From assembly GCA_004346645.1 (NCBI GenBank), contig SMDA01000003.1, positions 124,001-188,000 on the forward strand: a stretch of DNA of 64,000 bases. The letters are read 5' to 3'. Origin of the DNA: Gulbenkiania mobilis (GTDB taxonomy: Bacteria > Pseudomonadota > Gammaproteobacteria > Burkholderiales > Chromobacteriaceae). This document shows positions 38,128 to 47,894 of this stretch, in pieces (position 1 is the first letter of the stretch; each line of letters starts with the position of its first letter). The translations under genes were made by a program, and so were the position numbers. The notes below the pieces were generated by a model that ran no database searches, was not told the origin of the DNA, and worked only from the letters and a program-made list of their open reading frames with translations.

Positions 38128-39093
38128 ATGATCAAGCAGACTTCCCGTACCCTTCTGGCCGCAACGCTGGCCGCCCTTCTCACTCCCGCCCTCGCAGCCG
38201 ACATGAAGTCCGTGGCGGTGACCGCCATCGTCGAGCATCCTGCGCTGGACGCGGTGCGCAAGGGGGTGGAGGACGAGCTGAAGAGCAGCGGCTTTGAACC
38301 GGGCAAACAGGTGAAGTACCAGTTCCAGAGCGCACAGGGCAATCCGGCCACCGCGGCGCAGATCGCCCGCAAGTTCGTGGGTGACGCACCCGATGCCATC
38401 GTGGCGATCGCAACGCCCAGCGCGCAGGCCGTCGTGGCCGCCACACGCAGCATCCCGGTGGTGTTCACCGCCGTGACCGACCCGGTGGCAGCCAAGCTCG
38501 TGCCCAGCTGGAAAGCCAGCGGCACCAACGTGACCGGTGTATCAGACCGGCTGCCCTTGGCACCCCAGATCGAGCTGATCCGGAAGGTGAAGCCTTCGGC
38601 CAAGCGCATCGGCATGATCTACAGCCCGGGTGAGATCAACTCGGTGACGGTAATGAAGGAAATGAAGACTGCCCTGACGCAACAGGGCATGACGCTGGTG
38701 GAGGCCCCCGCACCGCGTACCGTGGACGTGGCCCCGGCCGCCAAGAATCTGGTAGGCAAGGTGGACGCCATCTACACCAGCACTGACAACAACGTGGTCT
38801 CCACCTATGAATCGCTGGTGGCCGTAGCCAACCAGAACCGGATTCCGCTGGTGGCCGCCGACACCGACTCGGTCAAGCGCGGCGCCATCGCGGCCCTGGG
38901 CATGAACTATTACGACATGGGGCGCCAGGCCGGCCGGATCGTGGTCCGCATCCTCAAGGGCGAGAAGCCGGGCACGATCGCACCGCAGACGGGCGAAGCG
39001 CTGTCCCTGGTAGTCAACCCTGCCGCTGCCCAGAAGCAAGGCGTGCCGCTGTCGGCAGCGCTGCAGAAGGAAGCCAAGGAAACCATCAAGTAA
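38128..39093 (+). CDS. ABC transporter substrate-binding protein, TrpX-like (ABC_sub_bind)
   Basis: 321 residues with a signal peptide (MIKQTSRTLLAATLAALLTP-ALA). The mature part KSVAVTAIVEHPALDAVRKGVEDELKSSGF, NPATAAQIARKFVGDAPDAIVAIATPSAQAVVAAT and PVVFTAVTDPVAAKLV is typical of the PF04392-type binding proteins that sit with a single permease and ATPase. In Gram-positive bacteria relatives bind tryptophan or tyrosine; the ligand here is unknown. ATG 38128 chosen because it starts the signal peptide. Confidence 0.9.
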   Translation: MIKQTSRTLLAATLAALLTPALAADMKSVAVTAIVEHPALDAVRKGVEDELKSSGFEPGKQVKYQFQSAQGNPATAAQIARKFVGDAPDAIVAIATPSAQAVVAATRSIPVVFTAVTDPVAAKLVPSWKASGTNVTGVSDRLPLAPQIELIRKVKPSAKRIGMIYSPGEINSVTVMKEMKTALTQQGMTLVEAPAPRTVDVAPAAKNLVGKVDAIYTSTDNNVVSTYESLVAVANQNRIPLVAADTDSVKRGAIAALGMNYYDMGRQAGRIVVRILKGEKPGTIAPQTGEALSLVVNPAAAQKQGVPLSAALQKEAKETIK

Positions 39094-39095
39094 AC

Positions 39096-39139
39096 AGGTT
39101 GGCCGAACCTCGCGACATGGCCGGACTGCGGGTCCGGCC
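39096..39139 (+). repeat. GGTTGGCCGAA repeat plus intercistronic hairpin
   Basis: AGGTTGGCCGAA (39096-39107) directly after the binding-protein stop, followed by the hairpin GGCCGGAC TGCGG GTCCGGCC (39119-39139). The hairpin may protect the upstream message and favour binding-protein output. Confidence 0.75.
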
Positions 39140-39159
39140 GCTTCATTTGAAAGACCGAC

Positions 39160-40059
39160 ATGACCCTGATCGCCTTCATGGGCGCGATGGAGATCGGGCT
39201 CATCTTTGCGCTGGTTGCGCTGGGCGTGCTGATTTCCTTCCGCATCCTGAACTTCCCCGACCTGACCGCAGACGGCAGCTTCCCGCTGGGCGGTGCGGTG
39301 GCCGCCACCCTCATCGCTGGCGGGCATGACCCTTGGCTGGCCTGCGCCGTGGCTGCCGCGGCCGGCGCCTGTGCCGGCTGGCTGACGGCCTGGCTGCATG
39401 TCCGGCTGGGCATCCTGCAGCTTTTGGCAAGCATTCTGGTGATGATTGCCCTCTACTCGATCAACCTGCGGATCATGGGCGCCCCGAACGTGCCCCTGAT
39501 CGGCTCGCCCACGGTGTTCGCCCCGCTGATTGATGCGGATGGCGCTAATGCCTGGCTGATGCAGCCAGCACTGCTCGCCACGGTGGTGGTGGTGGCCAAG
39601 CTGGCACTGGATGCGTTCTTCGCCTCGCAGGCCGGGCTGTCGATGCGTGCCACCGGCGCCAATGCCCGCATGGCGCGAGCACAGGGCATCTCGACTGACC
39701 GGATGACCTTGCTGGGCATGGCTCTTTCCAACGCGCTGATTGCCGTTGCGGGTGCACTCTATGTACAAACCCAAGGCGGTGCCGACGTTTCGATGGGCAT
39801 CGGCACCATCGTTGTAGGCCTGGCCGCCGTCATCATCGGCGAAACCCTCTTGCCCGCTGGCAGCCTGTGGCTGATCACGCTGGGCACGGTGCTGGGCGCA
39901 CTGCTGTACCGTCTGCTGATCGCCCTGGCACTCAATGCCGACTTTCTGGGGCTGCAGGCGCAGGACCTCAACCTGGTCACCGCCCTACTGGTAGGCCTGG
40001 CACTGGTGCTGCCTCGCCTGAAACGTTCACTGCGTTCTGGCAAGAGGACCGCATCATGA
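39160..40059 (+). CDS. ABC transporter permease (BPD_transp_2 type)
   Basis: 299 residues, about 8-9 membrane spans of the LivH/branched-chain permease superfamily: MEIGLIFALVALGVLISFRILNFPDLTADGSFPLGGAVAA, LRATG-like SMRATGANARMARAQGI coupling loop, and IGTIVVGLAAVIIGETLL. The stop overlaps the ATPase start by ATGA. Confidence 0.92.
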   Translation: MTLIAFMGAMEIGLIFALVALGVLISFRILNFPDLTADGSFPLGGAVAATLIAGGHDPWLACAVAAAAGACAGWLTAWLHVRLGILQLLASILVMIALYSINLRIMGAPNVPLIGSPTVFAPLIDADGANAWLMQPALLATVVVVAKLALDAFFASQAGLSMRATGANARMARAQGISTDRMTLLGMALSNALIAVAGALYVQTQGGADVSMGIGTIVVGLAAVIIGETLLPAGSLWLITLGTVLGALLYRLLIALALNADFLGLQAQDLNLVTALLVGLALVLPRLKRSLRSGKRTAS

Positions 40060-40850
40060 TCCGCGCAGACAACCTCTTCAAGACCTTCAACCGTGGCACG
40101 CCGCTGGAGAACCCGGTGCTGCGCGGATTGTCGCTCACGCTGGAGAACGGCCAGTTCGTCACCGTCATCGGCAGCAACGGTGCCGGCAAGTCGACCTTCC
40201 TCAACGCCATCAGCGGCGACATCACTCCCGACAGCGGCAGGCTGTTCATCGACGGTGCGGACGTGACCCGGCTCAATGCCTGGCAGCGCGCCGGCAGCGT
40301 CGCCCGAGTCTTCCAGGACCCGTTGGCGGGCACCTGCGAAGGCCTGACGATCGAGGAAAACCTGGCACTGGCCTTGCAGCGCGGCCAGCGGCGTGGCCTC
40401 GGGCGGGCAGTGCGCCCCTCCGACCGGGCTCTGTTCCGAGACCGGCTGGCCACGCTGAAGCTTGGGCTGGAAAACCGCCTGGGTGACCGCATGGGCCTGC
40501 TGTCCGGCGGACAGCGTCAGGCGGTGAGCCTGCTGATGGCTTCCCTGCAGCCGTCGAAGGTGCTGCTGCTGGATGAGCACACGGCCGCGCTGGACCCGAA
40601 AACCGCCAGTTTCGTCATGGCGCTGACCGACACCATCGTCCGCGAGAATGGCCTGACGGCGCTGATGGTCACCCATTCCATGCGCCAAGCGCTGGATCAT
40701 GGCGACCGCACGGTTATGCTGCATCAGGGTCGGGTGGTACTGGACGTGGCCGGCGAGGAGCGGGCGCGCCTGGATGTACCGGACCTGCTGCACCTGTTCG
40801 AGCGCACACGCGGGGAGCAACTGGACGACGACGCCCTACTGCTGGGCTGA
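40056..40850 (+). CDS. ABC transporter ATP-binding protein
   Basis: 264 residues. Walker A GSNGAGKST at 39-47, signature LLSGGQRQAVSLLMA, Walker B VLLLDEHTAALDP, and the switch His in MVTHSMRQAL. ATG 40056 overlaps the permease stop. Third gene of the importer. Confidence 0.95.
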   Translation: MIRADNLFKTFNRGTPLENPVLRGLSLTLENGQFVTVIGSNGAGKSTFLNAISGDITPDSGRLFIDGADVTRLNAWQRAGSVARVFQDPLAGTCEGLTIEENLALALQRGQRRGLGRAVRPSDRALFRDRLATLKLGLENRLGDRMGLLSGGQRQAVSLLMASLQPSKVLLLDEHTAALDPKTASFVMALTDTIVRENGLTALMVTHSMRQALDHGDRTVMLHQGRVVLDVAGEERARLDVPDLLHLFERTRGEQLDDDALLLG

Positions 40851-40966
40851 CCGCCGATCAGGCAGGCCGCGTCTGGACGCGCGCGCTGGCTGCCGCGCGG
40901 TCGCTTGCCGCACAATAGCCACGTCGACCGTGTGGAACCGTCTACCCCTAGGCACGGTCCTATGCC

Positions 40967-40996
40967 TGGGCCCGCCTGCAGACGGCAGGCCCGTCC
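40967..40996 (+). other. GC-rich hairpin upstream of the SIMPL gene
   Basis: GGGCCCGCCTGC AGAC GGCAGGCCCG near 40969-40994, an imperfect stem without a T-tract, between the ATPase gene and the next start. Confidence 0.4.
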
Positions 40997-41016
40997 CACC
41001 AGAAAGGACAATAACC

Positions 41017-41712
41017 ATGCATCTCCGGCTCCCCCTGCTTGCCCTCTCCACCGCCCTGGCGCTGACCTCCGCCGGCGCGCTGGCCGCTGACCCGATCGAA
41101 CTGACCCTCTCAGCCAGTGCACAACGCGAAGTGGCCAACGACCAGATCAGTGCCACCCTTTATGTGCAGGAGCGGCAGGCCAGCCCGGCCCAGCTGGCCA
41201 ACCGCCTCAACCAGCAACTGAAGGAAGGGTTGGCCGAAGCCCGCCAGTTCCCCGCGGTCACGGCCAGCAGCGGCAGCTACAGCACCTGGCCCGAATACGA
41301 CAAGAACGGCCGCATCCAAGGATGGACCGGCCGTGCCGAGCTGATGCTCAAGAGCCGTGAGCTGACGCCCACCACCGAGCTGGTAGCGCGCCTGCAAAAG
41401 CGCATGCTGCTCGAGGGTGTACAGTTCAGCGTATCGGATGAAGCCCGCCGCGCCACCGAGAACCAGCTTCTGCCCGAAGCCATCGCGGCCCTGCAGGCCC
41501 AGGCGCAAACCACCGCGCGGGCAGTGGGGCGCAGCACGGTCAGCCTGAAATCGCTGGAGGTGGGCCAGAGTGCGCCCCCGATGGTGCGCCCGATGATGAT
41601 GCAGGCCAAGGCGCGGATGGAGAGTGCTGCGGCCGATGTGGCCGCCCCTGAGTGGCAGCCGGGACGCAGCCTCATCCAGCTGCAGGTCAACGGCAAGGCC
41701 GAGCTGCGCTGA
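41017..41712 (+). CDS. Periplasmic SIMPL-domain protein (DUF541)
   Basis: 231 residues with a clear signal peptide (MHLRLPLLALSTALALTSAG-ALA). Mature part PIELTLSASAQREVANDQISATLYVQERQAS and FSVSDEARRATENQLLPEAIAALQAQAQ is typical of DUF541/SIMPL proteins, which form oligomeric periplasmic assemblies and have been linked to oxidative stress. AGAAAGGA precedes ATG 41017. A motif copy at 41228-41238 encodes GLAEA. Confidence 0.88.
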   Translation: MHLRLPLLALSTALALTSAGALAADPIELTLSASAQREVANDQISATLYVQERQASPAQLANRLNQQLKEGLAEARQFPAVTASSGSYSTWPEYDKNGRIQGWTGRAELMLKSRELTPTTELVARLQKRMLLEGVQFSVSDEARRATENQLLPEAIAALQAQAQTTARAVGRSTVSLKSLEVGQSAPPMVRPMMMQAKARMESAAADVAAPEWQPGRSLIQLQVNGKAELR

Positions 41713-41810
41713 TTGCCGACTACCCGGCCCCGGTGGCGGTGCGGTAAAGTAACGGCTGCATCCCCAACCCGGGCCGGAACCGTGTGGCCCTCCCGAGATC
41801 AAGACCAGCC

Positions 41811-42419
41811 ATGAAACTGATCGCCTCCCTTACCAGCCCCTACGCCCGCAAGGTGCGCATCGTGCTGGCCGAAAAGAAGATCGACTGCCCGCTGGAAGAA
41901 GACATTCCCTGGAACGCCGACACCCACGTGCCCGACTACAATCCGCTGGGCAAGGTGCCCGTGCTGGTTCTGGATGATGGCAGCACGCTGTTCGACTCGC
42001 GCGTGATCGTCGAGTACCTGGACAACATCTCCCCGGTGTCCCGCCTTCTGCCGCAGGAAAACCGGCCACTCATTGCGACCCGCCGCTGGGAAGCACTGGC
42101 CGATGGCCTGTGTGACGCCGCTGTGGCCGTCTTCTTGGAACGCAAGCGCCCCGAAGGGAAGCAGGACCCGGACTGGATCGACCGCCAGTACACCAAGATC
42201 AACCGTGCGCTCGCAGCCATGTCCGGCGACTTGGGCGAACGCACCTGGTGCAACAACGACAGCTACAGCCTGGCTGACATCGCAGTGGGGTGCTGCCTGG
42301 GCTACCTGGATTTTCGCTTCCCCGACGTCGAATGGCGCACCAGCTATCCCAATCTCGAGGCTCTGTCCGAACGCTTGGCCGCCCGCCCAAGTTTTCTCGA
42401 TACCCTTCCCCCTCGCTGA
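41811..42419 (+). CDS. Glutathione S-transferase family protein
   Basis: 202 residues. Thioredoxin-like N-domain MKLIASLTSPYARKVRIVLAEKKI with a Ser/Pro active-site turn, the cis-Pro segment LGKVPVLVLDDGSTLFDSRVIVEYLD, and a helical C-domain (NDSYSLADIAVGCCLGYLDFRFP). Similar to the YibF/YncG class. ATG 41811 preferred; an upstream ATG at 41784 adds 9 residues not expected in the family. Confidence 0.9.
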   Translation: MKLIASLTSPYARKVRIVLAEKKIDCPLEEDIPWNADTHVPDYNPLGKVPVLVLDDGSTLFDSRVIVEYLDNISPVSRLLPQENRPLIATRRWEALADGLCDAAVAVFLERKRPEGKQDPDWIDRQYTKINRALAAMSGDLGERTWCNNDSYSLADIAVGCCLGYLDFRFPDVEWRTSYPNLEALSERLAARPSFLDTLPPR

Positions 42420-42444
42420 AGAAACAAGGCACAGCCCCCTCCCC

Positions 42445-42466
42445 GCCGGCGCAGGCCGGCTTTTTC
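42445..42466 (+). terminator. Terminator after the GST gene
   Basis: GCCGGC GCAG GCCGGC followed by TTTTTC. Confidence 0.8.
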
Positions 42467-42493
42467 TTGCCTGCGCACGCCCCTCACCAGGTA

Positions 42494-42973
42494 CTAGCAG
42501 CCGCAAGAGCCCCATGCAGGCAGAACACGCCTCCCCTGAGCGCTGACCACGGAAAGTCGCACCCGGTAGCTGGCTGCTTCGCAGCCCGGAGCCCCGCCGG
42601 CGCAGCTTTGCAAGGCGGTACAGTCCGCCGTTACCCGGATGCCGGGAGCGGTCAGGGTATAGGTTCGCTTGGTGCCCGGAGCTTGGTCCACCTCGGGGAC
42701 CCCCTGGGCCGGCAAGGGCTGCAGCCGGACCAAGCGCTGGTCGATGCGCATCAGGGCAGGCTGTCCCTGCAGCCACTGCAGCACGGCCTGGCCCCTCGCA
42801 CCGGCCTGCGCCGGTACGTGAAAGCTGCATCCGCACCCAGACTGGAGGGTCGCTGGCGGCAGATAAAACACCCGCGGGCTCGCCCGCACCTGACAGGCGG
42901 CCAGCAGCCCCACCCCCATCCAACCCAGATAGAGCACCAGCCGCCCAAGCAGTGTGTGACGTCGTCGTGGCAT
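42494..42973 (-). CDS. Cys-rich predicted lipoprotein, function unknown
   Basis: 159 residues. An N-terminal basic region and hydrophobic stretch end in the lipobox LLAAC (Cys27). The mature part carries paired cysteines SGCGCSF, ADCTALQSCAGGAPGCEAA and ends GSCGC, suggesting several disulfides. No family recognised. GGGAGG precedes ATG 42973; an upstream in-frame ATG at 43042 would bury the signal. Convergent with the GST gene and divergent from the bestrophin-like gene. Confidence 0.7.
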   Translation of the reverse strand: MPRRRHTLLGRLVLYLGWMGVGLLAACQVRASPRVFYLPPATLQSGCGCSFHVPAQAGARGQAVLQWLQGQPALMRIDQRLVRLQPLPAQGVPEVDQAPGTKRTYTLTAPGIRVTADCTALQSCAGGAPGCEAASYRVRLSVVSAQGRRVLPAWGSCGC

Positions 42974-43080
42974 AAGGAACCTCCCATCACAAGCCTTCCC
43001 GAAGCCACAAGCAAGCCCGGGGCCTGTCCGGAGCGAATACAAACGCTGGTATCATCGGCTTCTTTGCCCGGTTTCCCGCC

Positions 43081-44007
43081 ATGATCGTCCGCTCTCATCA
43101 CCACTGGCTGCACCTGCTCTTCACTTGGCGAGGCTCGGTACTGCAACGCCTGGGGTGGCGACTGCTGTGGGTACTGCTGGTGTCGGTGATCAGCGTCCTG
43201 TGCAGCCCTTGGTGGTTGGCCGAACATGCCGGCTCCGCGCTTGGCATTCCCCCCTTCACCCTGATGGGGGTAGCCCTTGCCATCTTTCTCGGCTTTCGCA
43301 ACACCGCCAGCTACGACCGCTTTTGGGAAGCCCGGAAGCTCTGGGGCACGCTGGTGATCTTTTCCCGTTCCCTGGTACGGGAGGTGGCAAGTTTCGCCCC
43401 CAGTCCGGAGTACGCCGAAGCGCGCACGCGGATCGCACGCGGCGTAGCGGCTTTTTCCCTGGCTCTCAAGCACCAGCTGCGCGGCAGCGATGCTTCGGCC
43501 GACCTTGTGCAGCGTCTGCCGCCCGAGGCGATGGCCGGCATCGGCAGTGCACATTTCAAGCCTTCAGCGGTATTGCTGTTCCTCGGACACGAGGTGGCCG
43601 CACTCTGGCGTCAAGGAGCAATCACCGACCTGCAGCTACAATCGCTCAACCTCACACTCAATACCCTGTCGGAGGTGCTGGGCGGCTGCGAGCGCATTGC
43701 CAACACCCCGATTCCCTACACTTACCGGGTGCTGATCCACCGTACCGTCATGGGCTATTGCCTGTTGTTGCCGCTAGGCCTGGCCAGCAGCATCGGCTGG
43801 CTGACGCCGTTGATCGCCGGTTTCGTCGCCTATGCCTTTCTGGCGCTGGACGCGATTGCAGAGGAAATCGAGGAACCCTTCGGCGAAGAGCCCAACGACC
43901 TGGCGCTGGGTGCGATGTGCTATACGATCGAAGCCTCGGTATGCGAGCTGGTGGGGGTAGCCCCGTTGGCCGAAGCGCCGCGTCCGGTGGGCGACGTGCT
44001 GCTGTGA
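43081..44007 (+). CDS. Bestrophin-like ion channel (UPF0187/YneE)
   Basis: 308 residues with about four membrane spans. The bestrophin marks are GIPPFTLMGVALAIFLGFRNTASYDRFWEARKLWGTLVIFSRSLVRE near the N-terminus and AEEIEEPFGEEPNDLALGAMCYTIE near the C-terminus. Bacterial homologues form pentameric cation-selective channels. A motif copy at 43214-43224 encodes WLAEH. Confidence 0.93.
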   Translation: MIVRSHHHWLHLLFTWRGSVLQRLGWRLLWVLLVSVISVLCSPWWLAEHAGSALGIPPFTLMGVALAIFLGFRNTASYDRFWEARKLWGTLVIFSRSLVREVASFAPSPEYAEARTRIARGVAAFSLALKHQLRGSDASADLVQRLPPEAMAGIGSAHFKPSAVLLFLGHEVAALWRQGAITDLQLQSLNLTLNTLSEVLGGCERIANTPIPYTYRVLIHRTVMGYCLLLPLGLASSIGWLTPLIAGFVAYAFLALDAIAEEIEEPFGEEPNDLALGAMCYTIEASVCELVGVAPLAEAPRPVGDVLL

Positions 44008-44021
44008 ATGCAGACATGAAA

Positions 44022-44044
44022 AAAGCGGGCCCAAGGCCCGCTTT
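44022..44044. terminator. Bidirectional terminator between bestrophin-like gene and htpG
   Basis: AAAGCGGGCC CAA GGCCCGCTTT between convergent genes. Confidence 0.8.
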
Positions 44045-44064
44045 GTCGTGGTGCGGAGTGCTTC

Positions 44065-45969
44065 TCAGGCAGAGAGCTCCAGCATCAGCTTGTTGATCCG
44101 CTTCACGAAGGTGGCCGGGTCGTCCAGCTTACCGCCTTCGGCCAACAGCGCCTGATCGTACAGCACATGCGCCAGATCAGTGCGCCGGGCTTCATCCTGC
44201 TCTTCGGCCAGGCGTTTCACCAGCACATGCTCGGGGTTGATTTCCAGCGTGGGCTTCGTGCCCTCGGGCACCGGCTGCCCCGCCTGCTTGAGCAGACGCT
44301 CCAGATGCGCACTCATGTCGTGCTCGCCCACCACCAGGCAGGCCGGGCTGTCGGTCAGCCGGGCTGTGGCGCGCACGGCTTCCACCCGCTCACCCAGCGC
44401 CTTCTGCACCAATTCCACCACCGGTTTGGCGGCCTCTTCCACCTGCTTCTGCGCTGCCTTGTCGGCTTCGTCTTCCAGCGCTCCCAGATCGAGCGCGCCC
44501 TTGGCCACCGACTGCAGCTTCTTGCCGTCGAACTCGGTGAGCGAGCCTACCACCCATTCGTCCACACGATCGGTCAGCAGCAGTACTTCCACACCCTTTT
44601 TCTTGAACACTTCCAGATGCGGACTGTTGCGTGCGGCCGAGAGCGTGTCGGCGGTGATGTAATAGATTTTGTCCTGTCCATCCTTCATGCGGCCGATGTA
44701 GTCGCTCAGCGAGATCTCGGGCACATCGGACTCGGAGACGGTAGACACGAAGCGCAGCAGCTTGGCAATGCGTTCCTTGTTTGCGAAATCCTCGCCAACG
44801 CCTTCCTTCAGCACTTGGCCGAACTCCTGCCAGAAGTCGGCGTACTTGGTCTTGTCGTTCTCCGCCAGATCCTCCAGCAGACCCAGCACCTTCTTGACGC
44901 AGCCCGAACGGATGGCGTCGATGTCCTTCGACGCCTGCAGGATCTCGCGCGACACGTTCAGCGGCAGGTCGTTGCTGTCGATCACGCCACGCACAAAGCG
45001 TAGGTACTGTGGCATCAGCTTGTGGCTGTCCTCCATGATGAAGACGCGGCGCACATACAGCTTCACGCCCTGTTTGCGCTCGCGGTCCCACAGGTCGAAC
45101 GGTGCGCGCGACGGGATGTACAGCAGCTCGGTGTACTCCTGGCGGCCTTCCACCCGGGCATGGCTCCAGGCCAGCGGGTCGGAAAAGTCGTGAGCGACGT
45201 GCTTGTAGAATTCCTTGTACTGCTCTTCGGTGATTTCGTTCTTGCTACGCGTCCACAGGGCAGAAGCTTCGTTGACGGCCTCGAACTCGTCGCTGACGAT
45301 GACCTCGCCGTCCTCGCCGTAGCTGTTGCCCTTCTTCATCTCGATCGGGATCGAGATGTGGTCCGAGTAGGTGCGCACGATGCGCTTGAGCGTCCAATCG
45401 TTCAGCAGTTCGTCCTCGCCCTCCTTGAGGTGCAGGACGATCTCGGTACCCCGCTGGGCGCGCTCTACCGTCTCCAGCGTGTACTCACCTTCCCCCTTCG
45501 AGGTCCAGCGCACGCCCTGGCTGGCCGGCTGGCCGGCACGGCGTGTGGTCAGTGTCACGGTGTCCGCGACGATGAATGCGGAATAGAAGCCCACACCGAA
45601 CTGGCCGATCAGGTTGGCGTCTTTCTTGGCATCGCCAGAAAGCTGCTCGAAGAAGGCTTTGGTGCCGGATTTGGCGATGGTGCCGATGTTGGCAATCACC
45701 TCGTCACGGCTCATGCCGATGCCGTTGTCGCAGAGAGTGATGGTGCGCGCGTCCTTGTCAAAGGTGATGCGGATGCGTAGTTCCGGATCGTCCTCGAACA
45801 GTTCCGGGTGGGCCAACCCTTCAAAGCGCAGCTTGTCGGCGGCATCGGAAGCATTGGAGATGAGTTCCCGAAGGAAGATCTCCTTGTTGGAGTACAAGGA
45901 GTGGATCATCAGGTGCAGAAGCTGTTTGACTTCGGTCTGAAAGCCCAGGGTTTCTTTCTGTACGCTCAT
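44065..45969 (-). CDS. htpG: Molecular chaperone HtpG (Hsp90)
   Basis: 634 residues. N-terminal GHKL ATPase: [54 protein letters not shown] and [13 protein letters not shown]. Middle-domain [18 protein letters not shown] and the C-terminal dimerisation region follow. A strong sigma-32 promoter precedes it. Complete. Confidence 0.98.
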   Translation of the reverse strand: MSVQKETLGFQTEVKQLLHLMIHSLYSNKEIFLRELISNASDAADKLRFEGLAHPELFEDDPELRIRITFDKDARTITLCDNGIGMSRDEVIANIGTIAKSGTKAFFEQLSGDAKKDANLIGQFGVGFYSAFIVADTVTLTTRRAGQPASQGVRWTSKGEGEYTLETVERAQRGTEIVLHLKEGEDELLNDWTLKRIVRTYSDHISIPIEMKKGNSYGEDGEVIVSDEFEAVNEASALWTRSKNEITEEQYKEFYKHVAHDFSDPLAWSHARVEGRQEYTELLYIPSRAPFDLWDRERKQGVKLYVRRVFIMEDSHKLMPQYLRFVRGVIDSNDLPLNVSREILQASKDIDAIRSGCVKKVLGLLEDLAENDKTKYADFWQEFGQVLKEGVGEDFANKERIAKLLRFVSTVSESDVPEISLSDYIGRMKDGQDKIYYITADTLSAARNSPHLEVFKKKGVEVLLLTDRVDEWVVGSLTEFDGKKLQSVAKGALDLGALEDEADKAAQKQVEEAAKPVVELVQKALGERVEAVRATARLTDSPACLVVGEHDMSAHLERLLKQAGQPVPEGTKPTLEINPEHVLVKRLAEEQDEARRTDLAHVLYDQALLAEGGKLDDPATFVKRINKLMLELSA

Positions 45970-46011
45970 GGTCGGGTCTGTTGTTTAGGGTTAACAGGAA
46001 CGACGGCTGAC

Positions 46012-46037
46012 ATCGGGGCGGAAACGCTTTTTTCAAC
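46012..46037 (-). promoter_or_regulatory. Sigma-32 type promoter of htpG
   Basis: Minus-strand GTTGAAA, 12-nt spacer, CCCCGAT, 43 bp before the htpG start. Nearly consensus heat-shock promoter. Confidence 0.8.
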
Positions 46038-46092
46038 CCCTCTGTCATGATTCGAGTAAGCTGTCCTCCCCAAACGCCCCCTGACCGACTGC

Positions 46093-46878
46093 ATGAACCC
46101 GTCCAGCTGCTACCGCCTGGCTGCCTGGCTGTTTATCCTTTGCCTGCTGTCTCCCGTGCACGCCTGGAGCCGCCCCTTCCGCATCTGCCTGGAAGACTGG
46201 CCTCCCCATGCCTTTGTGGCGGGCACCAGCGTCACCGGACCCAGCGTGGACATTTATCGCGAGGCACTGGCCAACTTGGGCATCCACACGGTGGAGTTTC
46301 TGCCGATTTCGTACAACCGCTGCTCGGAGGAGGTACGGCTGGGTACGATGGACATGAAGCTCTTCGTGCTGGCCAATGAGCTGCCGGACCTGCCGACCAC
46401 CCGCGAACCCACCGAATACTGGCTCCTTGCGGCTATCGTGCACCGTGACGCCCCTTGGCAACGCTTCACCGGGCTGGAAACCTTCCGCAGCAGCCTGGTT
46501 GGTACCGTGGAAGGGTACGTGTATCCGGAGGCCCTTGCCCGTTTCATTGCTCCACGGGCGCGCATGACCTTCTCACCGGTGCAGGCTTACCGGCAGCTGG
46601 AAAACCGGCGGGTAGACGTGGTGTTCCTGGACCTGGTGGACTTCGAAACACGCAACCGCGCCCTCGGCCTGCCTTTGCGCGCACTACGCCCGCTGGTGAA
46701 TGCGCAGCCCCTGTATGCTGCCTTGGCCCGGCCGCACGCAGCACTGGCGCCACGGCTCAGCCGGGTGCTGCGTGCGATGCGGCGCAGTGGCCGTTTCGAC
46801 ACCCTCTACCGTCAGCATACCGGTCAGGGCTTTGGCGAATGGCGTCAACAGGCGGAGCTGGCAGAAGGCAGCCGCTGA
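46093..46878 (+). CDS. Periplasmic solute-binding protein, SBP family 3-like (orphan)
   Basis: 261 residues with a signal peptide (MNPSSCYRLAAWLFILCLLS, cleavage near HAWS). FRICLEDWPPHAFVAGTSVTGPSVDIYREAL and RVDVVFLDLVDFETRN fit the family 3 fold; a lone Cys pair (ICLED, NRCSEE) may form a disulfide. No transporter genes adjoin. Divergent from htpG. Confidence 0.78.
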   Translation: MNPSSCYRLAAWLFILCLLSPVHAWSRPFRICLEDWPPHAFVAGTSVTGPSVDIYREALANLGIHTVEFLPISYNRCSEEVRLGTMDMKLFVLANELPDLPTTREPTEYWLLAAIVHRDAPWQRFTGLETFRSSLVGTVEGYVYPEALARFIAPRARMTFSPVQAYRQLENRRVDVVFLDLVDFETRNRALGLPLRALRPLVNAQPLYAALARPHAALAPRLSRVLRAMRRSGRFDTLYRQHTGQGFGEWRQQAELAEGSR

Positions 46879-46886
46879 CATCGCCC

Positions 46887-46918
46887 GTTAAAAACCCCGC
46901 CGAAGCGGGGTTTTTAAC
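46887..46918. terminator. Bidirectional terminator between the binding protein and ispH
   Basis: GTTAAAAACCCCGC CGAA GCGGGGTTTTTAAC, a 14-bp perfect stem between convergent genes. Confidence 0.92.
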
Positions 46919-46932
46919 GAAGTTGCCTGTCC

Positions 46933-47868
46933 TCAGGCCGGTTGCCGCAGCGCAGGCGGCAAGGCGAAGGAGGTGGTTTCTTCCACACCGGGCAGCTCGG
47001 TCACCGTGGCACCGCCATAGTTGCGGATGGCCTCGATCACCGCTTGCACCAGGACCTCGGGGGCACTGGCGCCGGCCGTCACGCCGATCTGTCTGCGATC
47101 CTGCAGCCAGGCCGGGTCCAGTTGGCTGGCGTTGTCGATCATGTAGGCCTCAACGCCGCGCAGGGCCGCCACTTCGCGCAAGCGATTGGAATTGGAACTG
47201 TTGGGTGAGCCGACCACGATCACCAGGTCACAGGCTTCGGCCAAGGTCTTCACCGCATCCTGCCGGTTCTGTGTCGCGTAGCAGATGTCGTCCTTCTTGG
47301 GGCTGGCAATCTGCGGAAAGCGGCGGCGCAGCACGGCAATGATGTCTTGGGTCTCGTCCACCGACAGCGTGGTCTGGCTGACGTAAGCCAATGCCTCCGG
47401 GTTGCTCACCTGCAGGGCCTCGGCCTCCTCCACGTTCTGCACCAGATACATGCGGTCCGACACCTGGCCCATCGTGCCTTCGGTTTCGGGATGCCCGGCG
47501 TGGCCGATCATGATGATCTCCATGCCAGCCTTATGCATCCGCTTCACTTCCACATGCACCTTGGTCACCAGCGGACAGGTGGCGTCGAACACACGCAAGC
47601 CGCGCGACTCGGCCTCGTGGCGCACCGACTGGGGCACACCGTGGGCCGAGTAGATCAGCGTGGCGCCCGCAGGCACATCGTCCAGCTCTTCGATGAAGAT
47701 GGCCCCCTTGTCACGCAGGTTGTCCACCACGAAACGGTTGTGCACCACTTCGTGCCGCACATAGATCGGGGCGCCGTAGCGTTCCAGCGCCCGCTCGACG
47801 ATGGCGATGGCCCGGTCCACCCCGGCGCAGAAGCCACGGGGGTTGGCGAGCATGATGGTCTTGTTCAT
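46933..47868 (-). CDS. ispH: 4-hydroxy-3-methylbut-2-enyl diphosphate reductase
   Basis: Last step of the MEP isoprenoid pathway; [4Fe-4S] enzyme of 311 residues. Cluster cysteines are visible in [13 protein letters not shown] (Cys14), [12 protein letters not shown] and in [12 protein letters not shown]. Active-site E in GHPETEGT and SNSNRL are present. Last gene of the ribF-ileS-lspA-ispH operon. Confidence 0.97.
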   Translation of the reverse strand: MNKTIMLANPRGFCAGVDRAIAIVERALERYGAPIYVRHEVVHNRFVVDNLRDKGAIFIEELDDVPAGATLIYSAHGVPQSVRHEAESRGLRVFDATCPLVTKVHVEVKRMHKAGMEIIMIGHAGHPETEGTMGQVSDRMYLVQNVEEAEALQVSNPEALAYVSQTTLSVDETQDIIAVLRRRFPQIASPKKDDICYATQNRQDAVKTLAEACDLVIVVGSPNSSNSNRLREVAALRGVEAYMIDNASQLDPAWLQDRRQIGVTAGASAPEVLVQAVIEAIRNYGGATVTELPGVEETTSFALPPALRQPA

Positions 47869-47894
47869 CGCATTCCTTGCGTTTTACATGAAAC

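Noticed and set aside
29335..44146. Near copies such as TTGGCCGAAG at about 29335 and 43975 and TTCGGCCAAC at about 44137
   Set aside because: They lack the full 11-mer, so they were not counted, although they may be decayed copies.
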